Source: Nonomuraea indica
GTDB taxonomy: Bacteria; Actinomycetota; Actinomycetes; Streptosporangiales; Streptosporangiaceae
DNA: 64,000 nucleotides
Reading direction: 5' to 3'
Assembly: GCF_002850745.1 (NCBI RefSeq)
Contig: NZ_KZ559466.1
Span: 680,825 to 744,824 of the forward strand
In this document: positions 1 through 7,816 of the stretch, piece after piece
Layout: each line of letters starts with the position of its first letter
Numbering within the stretch: position 1 is the stretch's first letter
Notes under the pieces: model-generated
What the model saw: only the letters and a program-made list of their open reading frames with translations
The model's database searches: none
Told to the model about the DNA's origin: nothing
Position numbers and translations under genes: made by a program

Positions 1-115
1 TCGGCATCGGCGCCTCGCTGCGGAGCTCGAACCCGAGCTTGTCGACGTAGAAGGCCTTGGCGGCGTCCTGGTCGGCGACGGGAATGGTCAACTTCTGCAG
101 ATGCGTGATTTCCAT
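1..115 (-). CDS. VOC (glyoxalase-fold) protein, N-terminal part only
   Basis: Only the first 38 codons lie in the window; the gene runs off the left edge. The start ATG is at 115 and the peptide begins MEITHLQKLTIPVADQDAAK, continuing into AFYVDKLGFEL. That is the first beta-alpha-beta unit of the vicinal oxygen chelate fold: a strand ending in an acidic or His ligand position, then a helix with AFY and a K/D-LGFE turn. Such proteins are metal-dependent lyases, dioxygenases or drug-binding proteins. The substrate cannot be read from this fragment. It is divergent from the flavin monooxygenase gene on the other strand. Confidence 0.75.
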   Translation of the reverse strand, partial: MEITHLQKLTIPVADQDAAKAFYVDKLGFELRSEAPMP

Positions 116-127
116 GCGGCAATCGTA

Positions 128-145
128 GGTAGGGAAGATCCTACC
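128..145. promoter_or_regulatory. inverted repeat, possible operator
   Basis: GGTAGG-gaagat-CCTACC is a perfect 6-bp inverted repeat with a 6-bp spacer, 13 bp upstream of the minus-strand VOC start. A further CCTAC lies at 165-169. The position suits a repressor site for the divergent promoters, but no regulator gene is visible here. Confidence 0.3.
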
Positions 146-251
146 CGTCAAGTGTCGGCTACTTCCTACACGTTCCGGGGTGTCACGCCCTCGCCGCCGG
201 CGCGGCAATGTCGAAGAAGGTTCCGCCGCCGGCCTCGGGGATGCTCGGAGC

Positions 252-1472
252 ATGCACCAGGACAGGCGCGGCACCGTGCTCGTGGCAGGCGGCGGCATCG
301 CCGGGCTGGCCCTGGCGACCGCGTTGCGCCACCGCGGGCTGGGCGCCGTCGTGCTGGAGCGCTCGGCCGGGCCGGACCGGACCGGTGGCGGGCTGGTGCT
401 GGCCCCCAACGCCGTCAAGGCGCTCGCCGCGATCGCGCCCGGCCTGGCCGACCGGGTCCGCGCGGCCGGCCATCCCGCCGGGGGCCGTGACACTCCCCCG
501 CACCGCAGCGCCTTCCTCGACGAACGCGGCCGCGTGCTCGGATGGGTGTCGTTCGACGGCTACGAGGACCGGTGGGGCATGCCCGCCGTCACCATCCTGC
601 GCGCCGACCTGCACGCGCTGCTCCGGGAGGCGGCGGGCGAGGCCGGGGCGGAGCTCGTCGGCGGATTCGCCGCCGCCCGCTACCGCGACAGCGGCTCGCA
701 CGTCGACCTGATCGCCCGCACCGGCGACGTCCGGCGCGGCGACGTCCTGGTCGGGGCCGACGGCATCAACTCCGCCGTACGCGCGCAGCTGCTGGGCGAC
801 GGGGACCCCCGCTACCGCGGGTTCACCGCGGTGCGCGGCATCGGGCCGGCCCCCACCGCCCACCCCGACGGCTTCATCGCCTACGGGCGGGGCCTGGTCC
901 TGTTCGCCGCCGCCCTCGGCGGCGGCGACCTCTACTGGGTGGCGTCGATGACCGCGCCGCGCGGCGTCGCGCCCCGCCTGCCGGTCGCCGAGGTGCTGGC
1001 CCAGGTGATCGAACGCACCAGCACCTGGCACCCTGACCTGCGCAAGGTACCGGCCTCGGCCGATCCGGCCGGATGCGTCGTCCACGACGTCCACGACCGG
1101 CCGGCGCCGCGCAGGTGGGGCCGGGGCCGCGTCGTGCTCGCCGGCGACGCCGCGCACCCCATGGTGTACACCCTCGGCCAGGGCGCCGGGACGGCCCTGG
1201 AGGACGCGGCCGTCCTCGCCGCCGCCCTGGCCGGTCCCGCGGCCCGGACCGCCGGCGGAGTGGAGCGGGCCCTGCGCCGCTACGCGGCCGAACGCGGCCC
1301 GCGCGTGCGCGGGATCGTGCGGCAGTCACGGATGCTGGGACGCGTCGCGCACGTGCGCTCGCCGCTGCTGGTCCAGCTCCGCAGGGGGATCCTCATCGCC
1401 GCGACCCGCGGAAGCGACACCGGCGGGCAGAACGCGGGCCTGTTCGGGTGGACGCCTCCGCAGGAGGACTGA
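252..1472 (+). CDS. FAD-dependent monooxygenase (PHBH/UbiH-like)
   Basis: A class A flavoprotein hydroxylase of 406 aa that would use NAD(P)H and O2 to hydroxylate or epoxidise an aromatic or polyene substrate. Visible motifs are the N-terminal dinucleotide fold (VLVAGGGIAGLALATALRHRG), the mid-protein DG motif (GADGINSAVR) and the ribose-binding GDAAHPMVYTLGQGAGTALEDA near residue 300. The frame is open from a GTG at 180, but the preceding 24 residues are Arg-rich and unlike the family, so the ATG at 252 is preferred; the ribosome binding site is weak for both. It is divergent from the VOC gene and convergent with the operon ending at 1721. It could be a tailoring enzyme of the polyketide locus, but nothing in the sequence proves this. 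Confidence 0.85.
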   Translation: MHQDRRGTVLVAGGGIAGLALATALRHRGLGAVVLERSAGPDRTGGGLVLAPNAVKALAAIAPGLADRVRAAGHPAGGRDTPPHRSAFLDERGRVLGWVSFDGYEDRWGMPAVTILRADLHALLREAAGEAGAELVGGFAAARYRDSGSHVDLIARTGDVRRGDVLVGADGINSAVRAQLLGDGDPRYRGFTAVRGIGPAPTAHPDGFIAYGRGLVLFAAALGGGDLYWVASMTAPRGVAPRLPVAEVLAQVIERTSTWHPDLRKVPASADPAGCVVHDVHDRPAPRRWGRGRVVLAGDAAHPMVYTLGQGAGTALEDAAVLAAALAGPAARTAGGVERALRRYAAERGPRVRGIVRQSRMLGRVAHVRSPLLVQLRRGILIAATRGSDTGGQNAGLFGWTPPQED

Positions 1473-1690
1473 CACCGGCCGTACGCGTCCTCCGGACCGC
1501 CGCCCCTCCGGCAGGACCGGCACCGGCCGTACGCGCCCTCCGGACCGCCGCCCCTCCGGCAGGACCGGCACCGGCCGTACGCGTCCTCCGGGCCGCCGCC
1601 CCTCCGGCAGGACCGGCACCGGCCGTACGCGCCCTCCGGGCCGCCGCCCCTCGGGGTGGGCCGGCACCGGCCGTACGTGTTCCGGGTGGG
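1473..1690. repeat. 48-bp tandem repeat in convergent intergenic region
   Basis: Units beginning CACCGGCCGTACGCG recur at 1473, 1521, 1569, 1617 and (degenerate) 1665, so the period is exactly 48 bp. The units differ by only a few bases (cctccggAcc/cctccggGcc; gcGTcc/gcGCcc). The array starts at the stop codon of the flavin monooxygenase gene and ends just before the 3' end of the opposing ASCH gene. There are no spacers, so this is not a CRISPR array. A role in transcription termination or simple slippage are both possible. Confidence 0.9.
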
Positions 1691-1720
1691 GCGCCGACCG
1701 GCGGCGGGCCGGTCGGCGCT

Positions 1721-2311
1721 TCACCGGTCGCGGGACCGGCTCGCCAGGTAGGCCGCTCCCCGGGCGGAGATGCGGTAGCCGGTGCCCAGGCTGACGGTCA
1801 GCCCGAGGTTCTTGAGCTTGCGGACGTCCAGCTTGAACTGCGCGGGGTCGCGGCCCAGCTCGCCGGCCAGGTCGGCGGCGCGCACCGCGGGCCGCCGACT
1901 GATGATCTCCAGCGTCGCCTCGGTCCACGGGCCGGTCCCGCTCGCCCGGTCCAGCCGGGCGAGCCTGCCCGCGAGGGACTCCAGCTCCTCCGCCGGCAGG
2001 TCGCCGGAGGCCGCCAGCTCGTCGCGCGGGTCCGGCTCCTCGACGAACCTGACACGGAGCCGGTAGACGGGATCGCCGGGGCGCCCGCGAAGATCCGCGA
2101 CGGCGGCGGCGGCCGACGGATAGCCGGCGGCCCGCGCGTCGGCTTCGGTGATCTGCTCGGCCACCACGACGTCGATCGCGTCGACCGCCACCCGGCCCAA
2201 CGCGGTGCGGTACACGTTGCCCGCGGTCGCCTGCCGCTGCCGCCAGCGGCGGAACAACACGGTGATGGTGCCGCTGCGGATGCCGTCGTGCCGTTCCCTC
2301 TCGATCAGCAT
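1721..2311 (-). CDS. ASCH-domain protein with C-terminal winged-helix-like region
   Basis: 196 aa. Residues 1-95 (starting MLIERERHDGIRSGTITVLF and continuing FRRW...GNVYRTALGRVAVDAIDVV...ITEADARAAGYPSA) fit the ASCH fold, a PUA-like RNA- or nucleotide-binding domain, with the usual GxITV, GxxYRTxxGRI and DARxAG signatures. Residues 120-190 (TEATLEIISRRPAVRAADLAGEL...KLDVRKLKNLGLTVSLGTGYRISARGAAYL) read as a winged-helix DNA-binding segment. It sits 9 bp downstream of the first alpha/beta hydrolase and is probably the last gene of the methyltransferase-hydrolase operon. Its own role may be unrelated to that pathway. Confidence 0.7.
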   Translation of the reverse strand: MLIERERHDGIRSGTITVLFRRWRQRQATAGNVYRTALGRVAVDAIDVVVAEQITEADARAAGYPSAAAAVADLRGRPGDPVYRLRVRFVEEPDPRDELAASGDLPAEELESLAGRLARLDRASGTGPWTEATLEIISRRPAVRAADLAGELGRDPAQFKLDVRKLKNLGLTVSLGTGYRISARGAAYLASRSRDR

Positions 2312-2320
2312 GGGGGAAGG

Positions 2321-3790
2321 CTACCCGCCGGCGCCCGTCATCCCCGGGCCGGACGCGACCGGCTCCAGCAACCTGTCCGGGTTGGGGCAGACGTGATCGG
2401 GGCCCGGCGTCCGGCCGGTCAGCAGGAAGTCGGTGACCAGCTCGTTCAGGCGGACGTTGCCGTAGAAGGGGAAGACGCGGTGGTGGGCCGTGTCCGCGAC
2501 GGCCACGAAGGTCGAGCGGTCCCCCAGCACCTCGTGCATGCGCCGGGCGGCCACCCACGGGGTGGACATGTCCTCGTCTGCGGCCACCAGCAGGTAGCTG
2601 CCGCCACCCGCCTCCGTGCCGAGCCGGGTGGCGGGTTCGGCCGGCGGGACGGGCCAGAAGGCCGGGGCCTTGATCCCGTTGAGCGCCGCGCCGGTCCAGG
2701 GGAACTCCTCGGCCGCCTTGAGCATGTCCTGCTCGTACAGGGCCGGGCTGCGCGGCCACGGCGCGTCGCCGGCCAGGATCGCGAGCTGGGCGACCGTGCC
2801 GCTCTCCTCCTTCGGCTGCCCGAACATCCGCGCGAGGAAGTCGACGCTGTCCGCGTCGAGGTCGGCCCCGGTGCGCAGGTGCCGGACGATGTCGGCGAGG
2901 ACGGGGTAGGCCTTCTCGCTGTTGAGTATCCCCACCGGGATCAGCCTGGCCAGGGTGCGGTCGAGCGGGAAGCCCATCAGCGTGACCTCGTCTCCCCGGT
3001 CCACCGCGGCGAGCACCGCGTCGTAACGGGCCCGCACGTCGGCGCCGGTGGAGCCGAGCCGGTAGGTGGCGTGCTCGGTGGCGGCCCACCGGCACCACCG
3101 GTTGAGCGCGCGTTCGCCGTTCGGGGGGAAGTCGGTGAACAACCCGCGCCACACCCAGTCGGGGCTGCAGATCGCGTCCAGCACCGCCCGGTTCAGGTGG
3201 GCGCCGAACATCTCGCCGTAGACCGCGCCGAGATAGGTCCCGTACGAGTAGCCCAGGTAGTCGATCCGGTCGGCGGCGAGCACGCCGCGGATCACGTCCA
3301 TGTCCCGGCAGATGTTGCGGGAGTTGGCGTGGGCGAGCAGGTCGAGGGAGCCGGCCGAGCACTTGGCGGCCACGGTGGCCTGGTAGCGCACCTCGGCGTC
3401 GAACGACTCGGGATGGTGGAACACCCAGAAGCGCTCGGCCGGTTCGAGGTCGCAGAAGATCGGGGTGCTCGCTCCCATGAACCGGTGGTCGAAGCCGACG
3501 ATGTCGTACGCCTCGACGAGCTCGCCGGGCAGGCTGCCGAGCAGCGCGGACAGCAGGCTCAGGCCGCTGTTGCCCAGGTCGTCGCCGGGGCCGATCATGA
3601 GCACCCCGTGGCGGCGGCCGGTCGCCTCGTGCCGGGCGACGCCGATCTCGATGTCCCGCTCGCCGGGGCGCCGGTAGTCCAGGGGGACCCGCAACGCGGC
3701 GCGGCGGGCGCCGCCCAGCGCGGGGTCCGGGGCGCTCCATTCGGCCTGCTGGCGGTGGTAGGCCGCCAGGTCCGGGCTTGGCTGGTTCAT
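2321..3790 (-). CDS. alpha/beta hydrolase, TAP/S33 type, intact triad
   Basis: 489 aa, ATG at 3790 with a GGGGG-type ribosome binding site 11 bp after the previous stop. The fold resembles tripeptidyl aminopeptidase/proline iminopeptidase family hydrolases. It has an oxyanion region (IVGFDHRFMGAS), a nucleophile elbow GYSYGTYLG, an acidic residue in VAADEDMSTPW and the catalytic His in TAHHRVFPFYG, with a TAP-like C-terminal lid. No signal peptide is seen, so it acts in the cytoplasm. It is a paralogue of the neighbouring hydrolase over its whole length (shared SPDWVWRGLF, FWVFH, AEVR[YF]QA). It probably hydrolyses an ester, amide or epoxide-like group on a pathway intermediate; the substrate is unknown. 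Confidence 0.85.
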   Translation of the reverse strand: MNQPSPDLAAYHRQQAEWSAPDPALGGARRAALRVPLDYRRPGERDIEIGVARHEATGRRHGVLMIGPGDDLGNSGLSLLSALLGSLPGELVEAYDIVGFDHRFMGASTPIFCDLEPAERFWVFHHPESFDAEVRYQATVAAKCSAGSLDLLAHANSRNICRDMDVIRGVLAADRIDYLGYSYGTYLGAVYGEMFGAHLNRAVLDAICSPDWVWRGLFTDFPPNGERALNRWCRWAATEHATYRLGSTGADVRARYDAVLAAVDRGDEVTLMGFPLDRTLARLIPVGILNSEKAYPVLADIVRHLRTGADLDADSVDFLARMFGQPKEESGTVAQLAILAGDAPWPRSPALYEQDMLKAAEEFPWTGAALNGIKAPAFWPVPPAEPATRLGTEAGGGSYLLVAADEDMSTPWVAARRMHEVLGDRSTFVAVADTAHHRVFPFYGNVRLNELVTDFLLTGRTPGPDHVCPNPDRLLEPVASGPGMTGAGG

Positions 3791-3801
3791 CGTCGGCCCC
3801 C

Positions 3802-5226
3802 TCAAGGCTCTCGCGTCCCCTCGCCGTCCAGGGTGAGGTCGGCGTCCGGCAGCCGGCCCGTCGTCAGGAACTCCTCGGCCACCGCGGTCACCCCGGCGTG
3901 GCCGGCGAAGGGGAAGATCCGGTGCTCGGTCATGCCGCGTACCATGACCAGCCGGGCCCGCTCGCCCAGCAGGCGCCGCATCTGCGTCGCGCCGACGGCG
4001 GCGGTGAACATGTCCTGCTCCGCCTGGACCAGCAGCACTCCGCCCGCCCCGGTGGGGCCGAACACCGTAGGCGGTTCGAGCGGCTGGACCGGCCAGAACG
4101 CGCCCGCCTTGACGCCGAGCAACGCCCGGCCCATGAAGCCCGACGCCTCCTCGCTCGCCGACTCGTACTCCTCCAGCGCCCGCGGCCAGGCCGCGTCCCC
4201 GCACAGGATCGCCATCTGGGCGGCGGCGGTGGAGGCGTCGCGCGGGACCGCGAACATCGAGCCGATGAGCTGCTGGGTGGCCGCCTGCAGGGGTGCCCCG
4301 GTCCTGGCCGACCGCACGACGTCCGCCAGCGCCGGGTGCGAGCGTCGCGAGCTCAGCATCATCATCGCCAGCACCCGGAGGAACTGGTCGTCCAGCGGCA
4401 CCGGCACCCCGGGAAGCATGATCCCCCCGGCGCCCGCCTTGCTCAGCACCTCCTCGAAGGCGTCGCGCACCTGCTCCGGGGTGTCGCCGAGCGGCCCGGC
4501 CGGCCGGGCGGTCACCGCGCACCAGCGCCGCAGGGCGGCCTCGCAGTTGCGCGCGAAGTTGCCGAACAGGCCGCGCCACACCCAGTCGGGGCTGAGCACG
4601 CTGTCGAGGATCACCCGGTCGGCGCGGTCGCCGAACAGCTGGCAGTACACCGCGGCGACGTAGGAGCCGTAGTTGTGCCCGAGCAGGCAGATGCGCTCCT
4701 CGCCGAGGCCACGCCGGATCACGTCGATGTCCCGGGCGATGTTGCGGGTGGTGATGTGCGGCAGGACGGCCAGGGAGCGCTCGGCCGCCTTGGCGGCGAT
4801 CTCGGCCTGGAAGCGGACCTCGGCGGCGAACGACTCCGACTGGTGGAACACCCAGAAGATCTCCCGCTGGTCCAGCCCCCACTGCAGCGGCGCGCTCTCG
4901 CCGCTGAAGCGGTGGTCGAACCCGATCACGTCGAAGCGGGCGGTGACCGCCGGAGGCAGCGCCTTCACCAGCGCGCCGGCCAGCGCAATGCCGGAGCTGC
5001 CCGGATCGTCGGGCGCGACGACCAGCGCGCCCAGCCGGACGCCGCGCTCGCCGGCCGGGTGACGGGCCACGGCGATGTCGATCGTCGGCCCGTCCGGATC
5101 GCGGTGGTCCACCGGTACGGGCACCCGCGCCCGCTGCGAGCCGTCGGGTGCCTGCGTCCAACGGATCGGTGCGGCCGGTGACGGGGCGTCGGTGACCGGA
5201 CGGGCACCCGGGGCTGCGCTCATCAT
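3802..5226 (-). CDS. alpha/beta hydrolase paralogue with Asn at the nucleophile position
   Basis: 474 aa, starting at the ATG that overlaps the methyltransferase stop (ATGA, 5223-5226), so the two are translationally coupled. It aligns throughout with the downstream hydrolase: DVIGFDHRFSGES, FWVFHQSESFAAEVRFQA, SPDWVWRGLFGNF, then the acid in VQAEQDMFTAA and the His in GMTEHRIFPFAGH. The nucleophile elbow, however, reads LLGHNYGSYVAA, so the expected Ser of GxSxG is Asn (codon AAC). Asp and His are kept. The protein is therefore either non-hydrolytic (scaffold, lyase or cyclase-type chemistry, or a partner of the active paralogue) or uses another residue. The gene is otherwise intact, with no frameshift. 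Confidence 0.8.
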   Translation of the reverse strand: MMSAAPGARPVTDAPSPAAPIRWTQAPDGSQRARVPVPVDHRDPDGPTIDIAVARHPAGERGVRLGALVVAPDDPGSSGIALAGALVKALPPAVTARFDVIGFDHRFSGESAPLQWGLDQREIFWVFHQSESFAAEVRFQAEIAAKAAERSLAVLPHITTRNIARDIDVIRRGLGEERICLLGHNYGSYVAAVYCQLFGDRADRVILDSVLSPDWVWRGLFGNFARNCEAALRRWCAVTARPAGPLGDTPEQVRDAFEEVLSKAGAGGIMLPGVPVPLDDQFLRVLAMMMLSSRRSHPALADVVRSARTGAPLQAATQQLIGSMFAVPRDASTAAAQMAILCGDAAWPRALEEYESASEEASGFMGRALLGVKAGAFWPVQPLEPPTVFGPTGAGGVLLVQAEQDMFTAAVGATQMRRLLGERARLVMVRGMTEHRIFPFAGHAGVTAVAEEFLTTGRLPDADLTLDGEGTREP

Positions 5227-6311
5227 GCCTTCCTGATCTGGTAGAGGACGTTGAAGGGCGTGGGGGCGGCGATCCGCTGGGGAACCGTCAGCCCGGCGTC
5301 GGCGCACATGCCGGCGAGCACCGGGTGAGGGAGCCCCATCATGCCCGCCACCACCGGTCCCGTCCGGGACAGCGGCACCGAGTACAGGGTGCTGGTGCCG
5401 TAGAGGAAGGCGGCGACGTCCCCCACGTTCTCGTGCGGGTCGGTGGAGCAGTGGGTCTCCAGCAGCAGCAGGACGCCGGTCGGGGCCAGCGTCCGCGCGA
5501 CCCTGCGCAGCACCTCGGCGGGGTCGGCGGCCAGGTGCAGCGAGTCGAACGCCATGACCAGCTCGTAGGGTCCGGACAGCCCGTCGGCGAAGTCCGCCAC
5601 CCTGGTGACCGTCACACGGTCGGCGACGCCGTACTCGGCGATCTCCCGGCGGGCCCGCCCGACGTTGAGCTCGTGCCGGTCGACGCCCTCGAACCGCGAC
5701 GCCGGGAACCGCTGGGCGAGCAGGGCGAGCGCCGTGCCCGACCCGCAGGCCAGGTGGGCCGCGCGGGCGCCGGAGGCCAGCTTCTCGGCCAGGCCGGGGA
5801 CGAGCGGCACCCACTGGTCGAGCAGCATCGCCCGGAGCCACTTGGCGCTCATCTGCCAGGTGGCCTCGTACATCGCGGGCGGGTAGTCGGCCGGGCCCAG
5901 TCCGGCGCCGCTGCGGAAGCAGTCCGCCACCCGGTCGGCCATCGCGGCCAGCGGCGGGATGAGCCGGGCGATGCCGCCGACGTAGAAGGGTGAGCCGGGG
6001 TCGGCCAGGAGCGCGGCGTGGGCCGGCGGCAGCCGGAACTCGTGTCCCGAGGGATCCATCTCCAGGTAGCCGCCCGCGGCCAGCGTCCGCGCCCACTCAC
6101 GCACGTAGCGGGAGTCGACTCCGGCCCGCCCGGCGATGTCGTCGGCGCTGCGGGCGGTGCCGTCGGCCAGCGCCGCGAACAGACCCAGCCGGTCCCCGAG
6201 GGCGCACGCCAGGGTCACCATGGCGCGGCTCAGGTCCGCCATGAACCGCTCCCCGGCCGCCAGCGTCCGGTCGATGTCGGCTCCACGGTCGGAAACGATG
6301 GGGTTGCCCAT
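5223..6311 (-). CDS. SAM-dependent methyltransferase with N-terminal winged helix
   Basis: 362 aa. Residues about 25-95 are the helix-turn-helix dimerisation region (LGLFAALADGTARSADDIAGRAGVDSRYVREWARTLAAGGYL). From about 185 comes the Rossmann fold with the SAM loop HLACGSGTALALLAQRFP, an acidic strand-2 end (GVDRHELN) and FDSLHLAADP. It resembles the methyltransferase half of the fusion protein at 13265-15661 (shared MSA[KQ]W, [LV]DALR/LAEKL...G[AR]..., SP[LV]SRTG/PSTAARG C-terminal region). It is the first gene of a four-gene minus-strand operon with two hydrolases and an ASCH protein. O- or C-methylation of a polyketide-derived intermediate is the likely job. Confidence 0.82.
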   Translation of the reverse strand: MGNPIVSDRGADIDRTLAAGERFMADLSRAMVTLACALGDRLGLFAALADGTARSADDIAGRAGVDSRYVREWARTLAAGGYLEMDPSGHEFRLPPAHAALLADPGSPFYVGGIARLIPPLAAMADRVADCFRSGAGLGPADYPPAMYEATWQMSAKWLRAMLLDQWVPLVPGLAEKLASGARAAHLACGSGTALALLAQRFPASRFEGVDRHELNVGRARREIAEYGVADRVTVTRVADFADGLSGPYELVMAFDSLHLAADPAEVLRRVARTLAPTGVLLLLETHCSTDPHENVGDVAAFLYGTSTLYSVPLSRTGPVVAGMMGLPHPVLAGMCADAGLTVPQRIAAPTPFNVLYQIRKA

Positions 6312-6376
6312 ATGCGCCGCCTGTCGTCGGTTGCCTGTCCGGTTCCGCCAGCGTAGGCATCGCCTCAGCCGGGCGG

Positions 6377-6391
6377 CTTCTTCGAGATTGC
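6377..6391 (-). promoter_or_regulatory. shared upstream motif, copy 1
   Basis: CTTCTTCGAGATTGC on the plus strand (read as GCAATCTCGAAGAAG in the direction of the gene), 66 bp before the methyltransferase start. Near-identical sequences sit at 15721-15735 and, more loosely, 10944-10958, at similar distances from their own minus-strand starts. It may be an operator or part of the promoter. Confidence 0.45.
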
Positions 6392-6443
6392 GCCCGCTCC
6401 GGGCCGCGAACCCGGGTCGGGAAGGCGGGCTCGGACATGGAGA

Positions 6444-6487
6444 CCGGCACGCCGGTCCGCGTCAGTGCGCAGGGACCGGCGTGCCGG
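6444..6487 (-). terminator. hairpin after the P450 operon
   Basis: A perfect 15-bp inverted repeat (CCGGCACGCCGGTCC / GGACCGGCGTGCCGG) with a 14-nt loop. It starts 17 bp beyond the P450 stop codon in the direction of transcription and lies before the next operon. There is no T-tract, as is usual in this GC range. Confidence 0.65.
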
Positions 6488-6504
6488 CGGGATCTCGGGA
6501 GGCG

Positions 6505-7764
6505 CTAGGCGGCGTCGCGCCGGGTGAACCAGACCGGCAGCTCGCCGAGGCCGCGCAGGACGCCCGTCTCGCGGTACTCCAGCTTCTCGACGGGGACGGC
6601 CAGGGTCATCTCGGAGAACTCGTTGAGCAGCGAGGTGAACGCGATCTCGGTCTCCAGGCGGGACAGGGGCGCCCCGATGCAGTAGTGGATGCCGTAGCCG
6701 AACGCCAGGTGGTTGCGGTCGCCGCGGCCGACGTCGAGCCGCTCGCCGCCGTCGAACCTGCGCTCGTCACGGTTCGCCGAGGCGTTGGCGATCGTCACCA
6801 GCGCGCCGGCCGGGATCGTGACGTCGCCGATCGTGACGGGCTCGGTGGCGACCCGCAGCATCGCCCGCTCCACGGGGCCGTCGTAGCGGGCCAGCTCCTC
6901 CACGGCCGACGCCATCAGCGACGGGTCGCGGCGCAGGCGGGTGATCTCGCCGGGGTTCTGGAGCAGGGCCAGCATCCCGTTGCCGATCAGGTTGACGGTG
7001 GTCTTGTAGCCGGCGATGAGCAGCAGGTTGGCCGTGGAGACGACCTCCTTCTCGGTGAACCTGCTGCCCGAGTCGGACGCCACGATCAGCGCGCTGAGCA
7101 GGTCGGGCTGCTGCTCCTCGTGCCCGGAGCCGGGCTTGAGCTCGGCGCGCTTGCGCGCGACCAGCTCGACGAAGTACTCGCGCAGCATCCGGTTGGCCTC
7201 GTACGGGCGGATCCGCTCGCCCTTGACGTAGGTCGGGGTCAGGGCCGCGAGCACCCAGGTGGTGAAGCTCACCGCGTCCTGGTACGGGACGCCCAGCAGC
7301 TCGCAGATGACCTTGATCGGCATGGGCGCGGCGAACGTGCTCATGAAGTCGACCTGCTTGCCGGTCTCGATCCCGGCGATCAGTTCGTCGGTGATCTGCT
7401 GGATGCGCGGACGCAGCCGCTCCACCCGCTCGGCGGTGAACGCCTTGTTCGCCAGCTGCCGGAGCCGGGTGTGCTCGGGCGGGTCGGCGTTGAGCATGTG
7501 CGGCTCGGAGTCCTCCTCGCCCTCGTCGTAGAGCTCCGTCTGCCGCATGACCTCCCACATGTTGCGGGGGTCGCGGGAGAGCCGGCGGTCCGCGAGCGCG
7601 GCCCGCGCCTCCTCGTAACGCGTGATCACCCAGTGCTCGATGCCACGCGGCTCCTTGACGAGCTGGACCGGTCCCTCCTCCCGCATCTGGGCGTAGATCG
7701 GGAAGGGATCGTTGCGAAGGTGCTTCTGATAGAGCGGGTGAACCTCGTCCTCGGCGTGTGCCAT
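6505..7764 (-). CDS. cytochrome P450
   Basis: 419 aa, full length for a bacterial soluble P450. The heme-binding loop is FGYGIHYCIGAPLSRLE with the axial Cys. The K-helix ExxR is in VEELARYDGPVE. The I-helix oxygen-activating stretch reads LLIAGYKTTVN, with Lys where the acidic residue of AG(D/E)TT normally sits. The meander and B-C regions (NADPPEHTRLRQLANKAFT) are normal. It is the last gene of the four-gene unit HEAT protein, unknown protein, twin SRPBCC, P450, and is followed by a strong hairpin. It should hydroxylate or epoxidise a pathway intermediate with an external ferredoxin; none is encoded nearby. The Lys in the I-helix may alter proton delivery. Confidence 0.9.
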   Translation of the reverse strand: MAHAEDEVHPLYQKHLRNDPFPIYAQMREEGPVQLVKEPRGIEHWVITRYEEARAALADRRLSRDPRNMWEVMRQTELYDEGEEDSEPHMLNADPPEHTRLRQLANKAFTAERVERLRPRIQQITDELIAGIETGKQVDFMSTFAAPMPIKVICELLGVPYQDAVSFTTWVLAALTPTYVKGERIRPYEANRMLREYFVELVARKRAELKPGSGHEEQQPDLLSALIVASDSGSRFTEKEVVSTANLLLIAGYKTTVNLIGNGMLALLQNPGEITRLRRDPSLMASAVEELARYDGPVERAMLRVATEPVTIGDVTIPAGALVTIANASANRDERRFDGGERLDVGRGDRNHLAFGYGIHYCIGAPLSRLETEIAFTSLLNEFSEMTLAVPVEKLEYRETGVLRGLGELPVWFTRRDAA

Positions 7765-7816
7765 ATCGCCGATCCTTCCGTTGTGTCTTGGTGGGGATGG
7801 GTGCGCGGCCCGGCCG

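Noticed and set aside
1473-1690. Possible CRISPR array
   Set aside because: The 48-bp units are contiguous with no unique spacers, and no cas genes are present.
1073-4663. 1196-codon plus-strand open frame
   Set aside because: It runs antisense through the ASCH and hydrolase genes and has only low-complexity Arg/Gly/Ala/Pro sequence. Long shadow frames are expected at this GC content.
2321-5161. 946-aa fused hydrolase protein
   Set aside because: The open frame is the downstream hydrolase plus antisense-like noise upstream of its ATG at 3790; the two hydrolases are in different frames and each has its own start.
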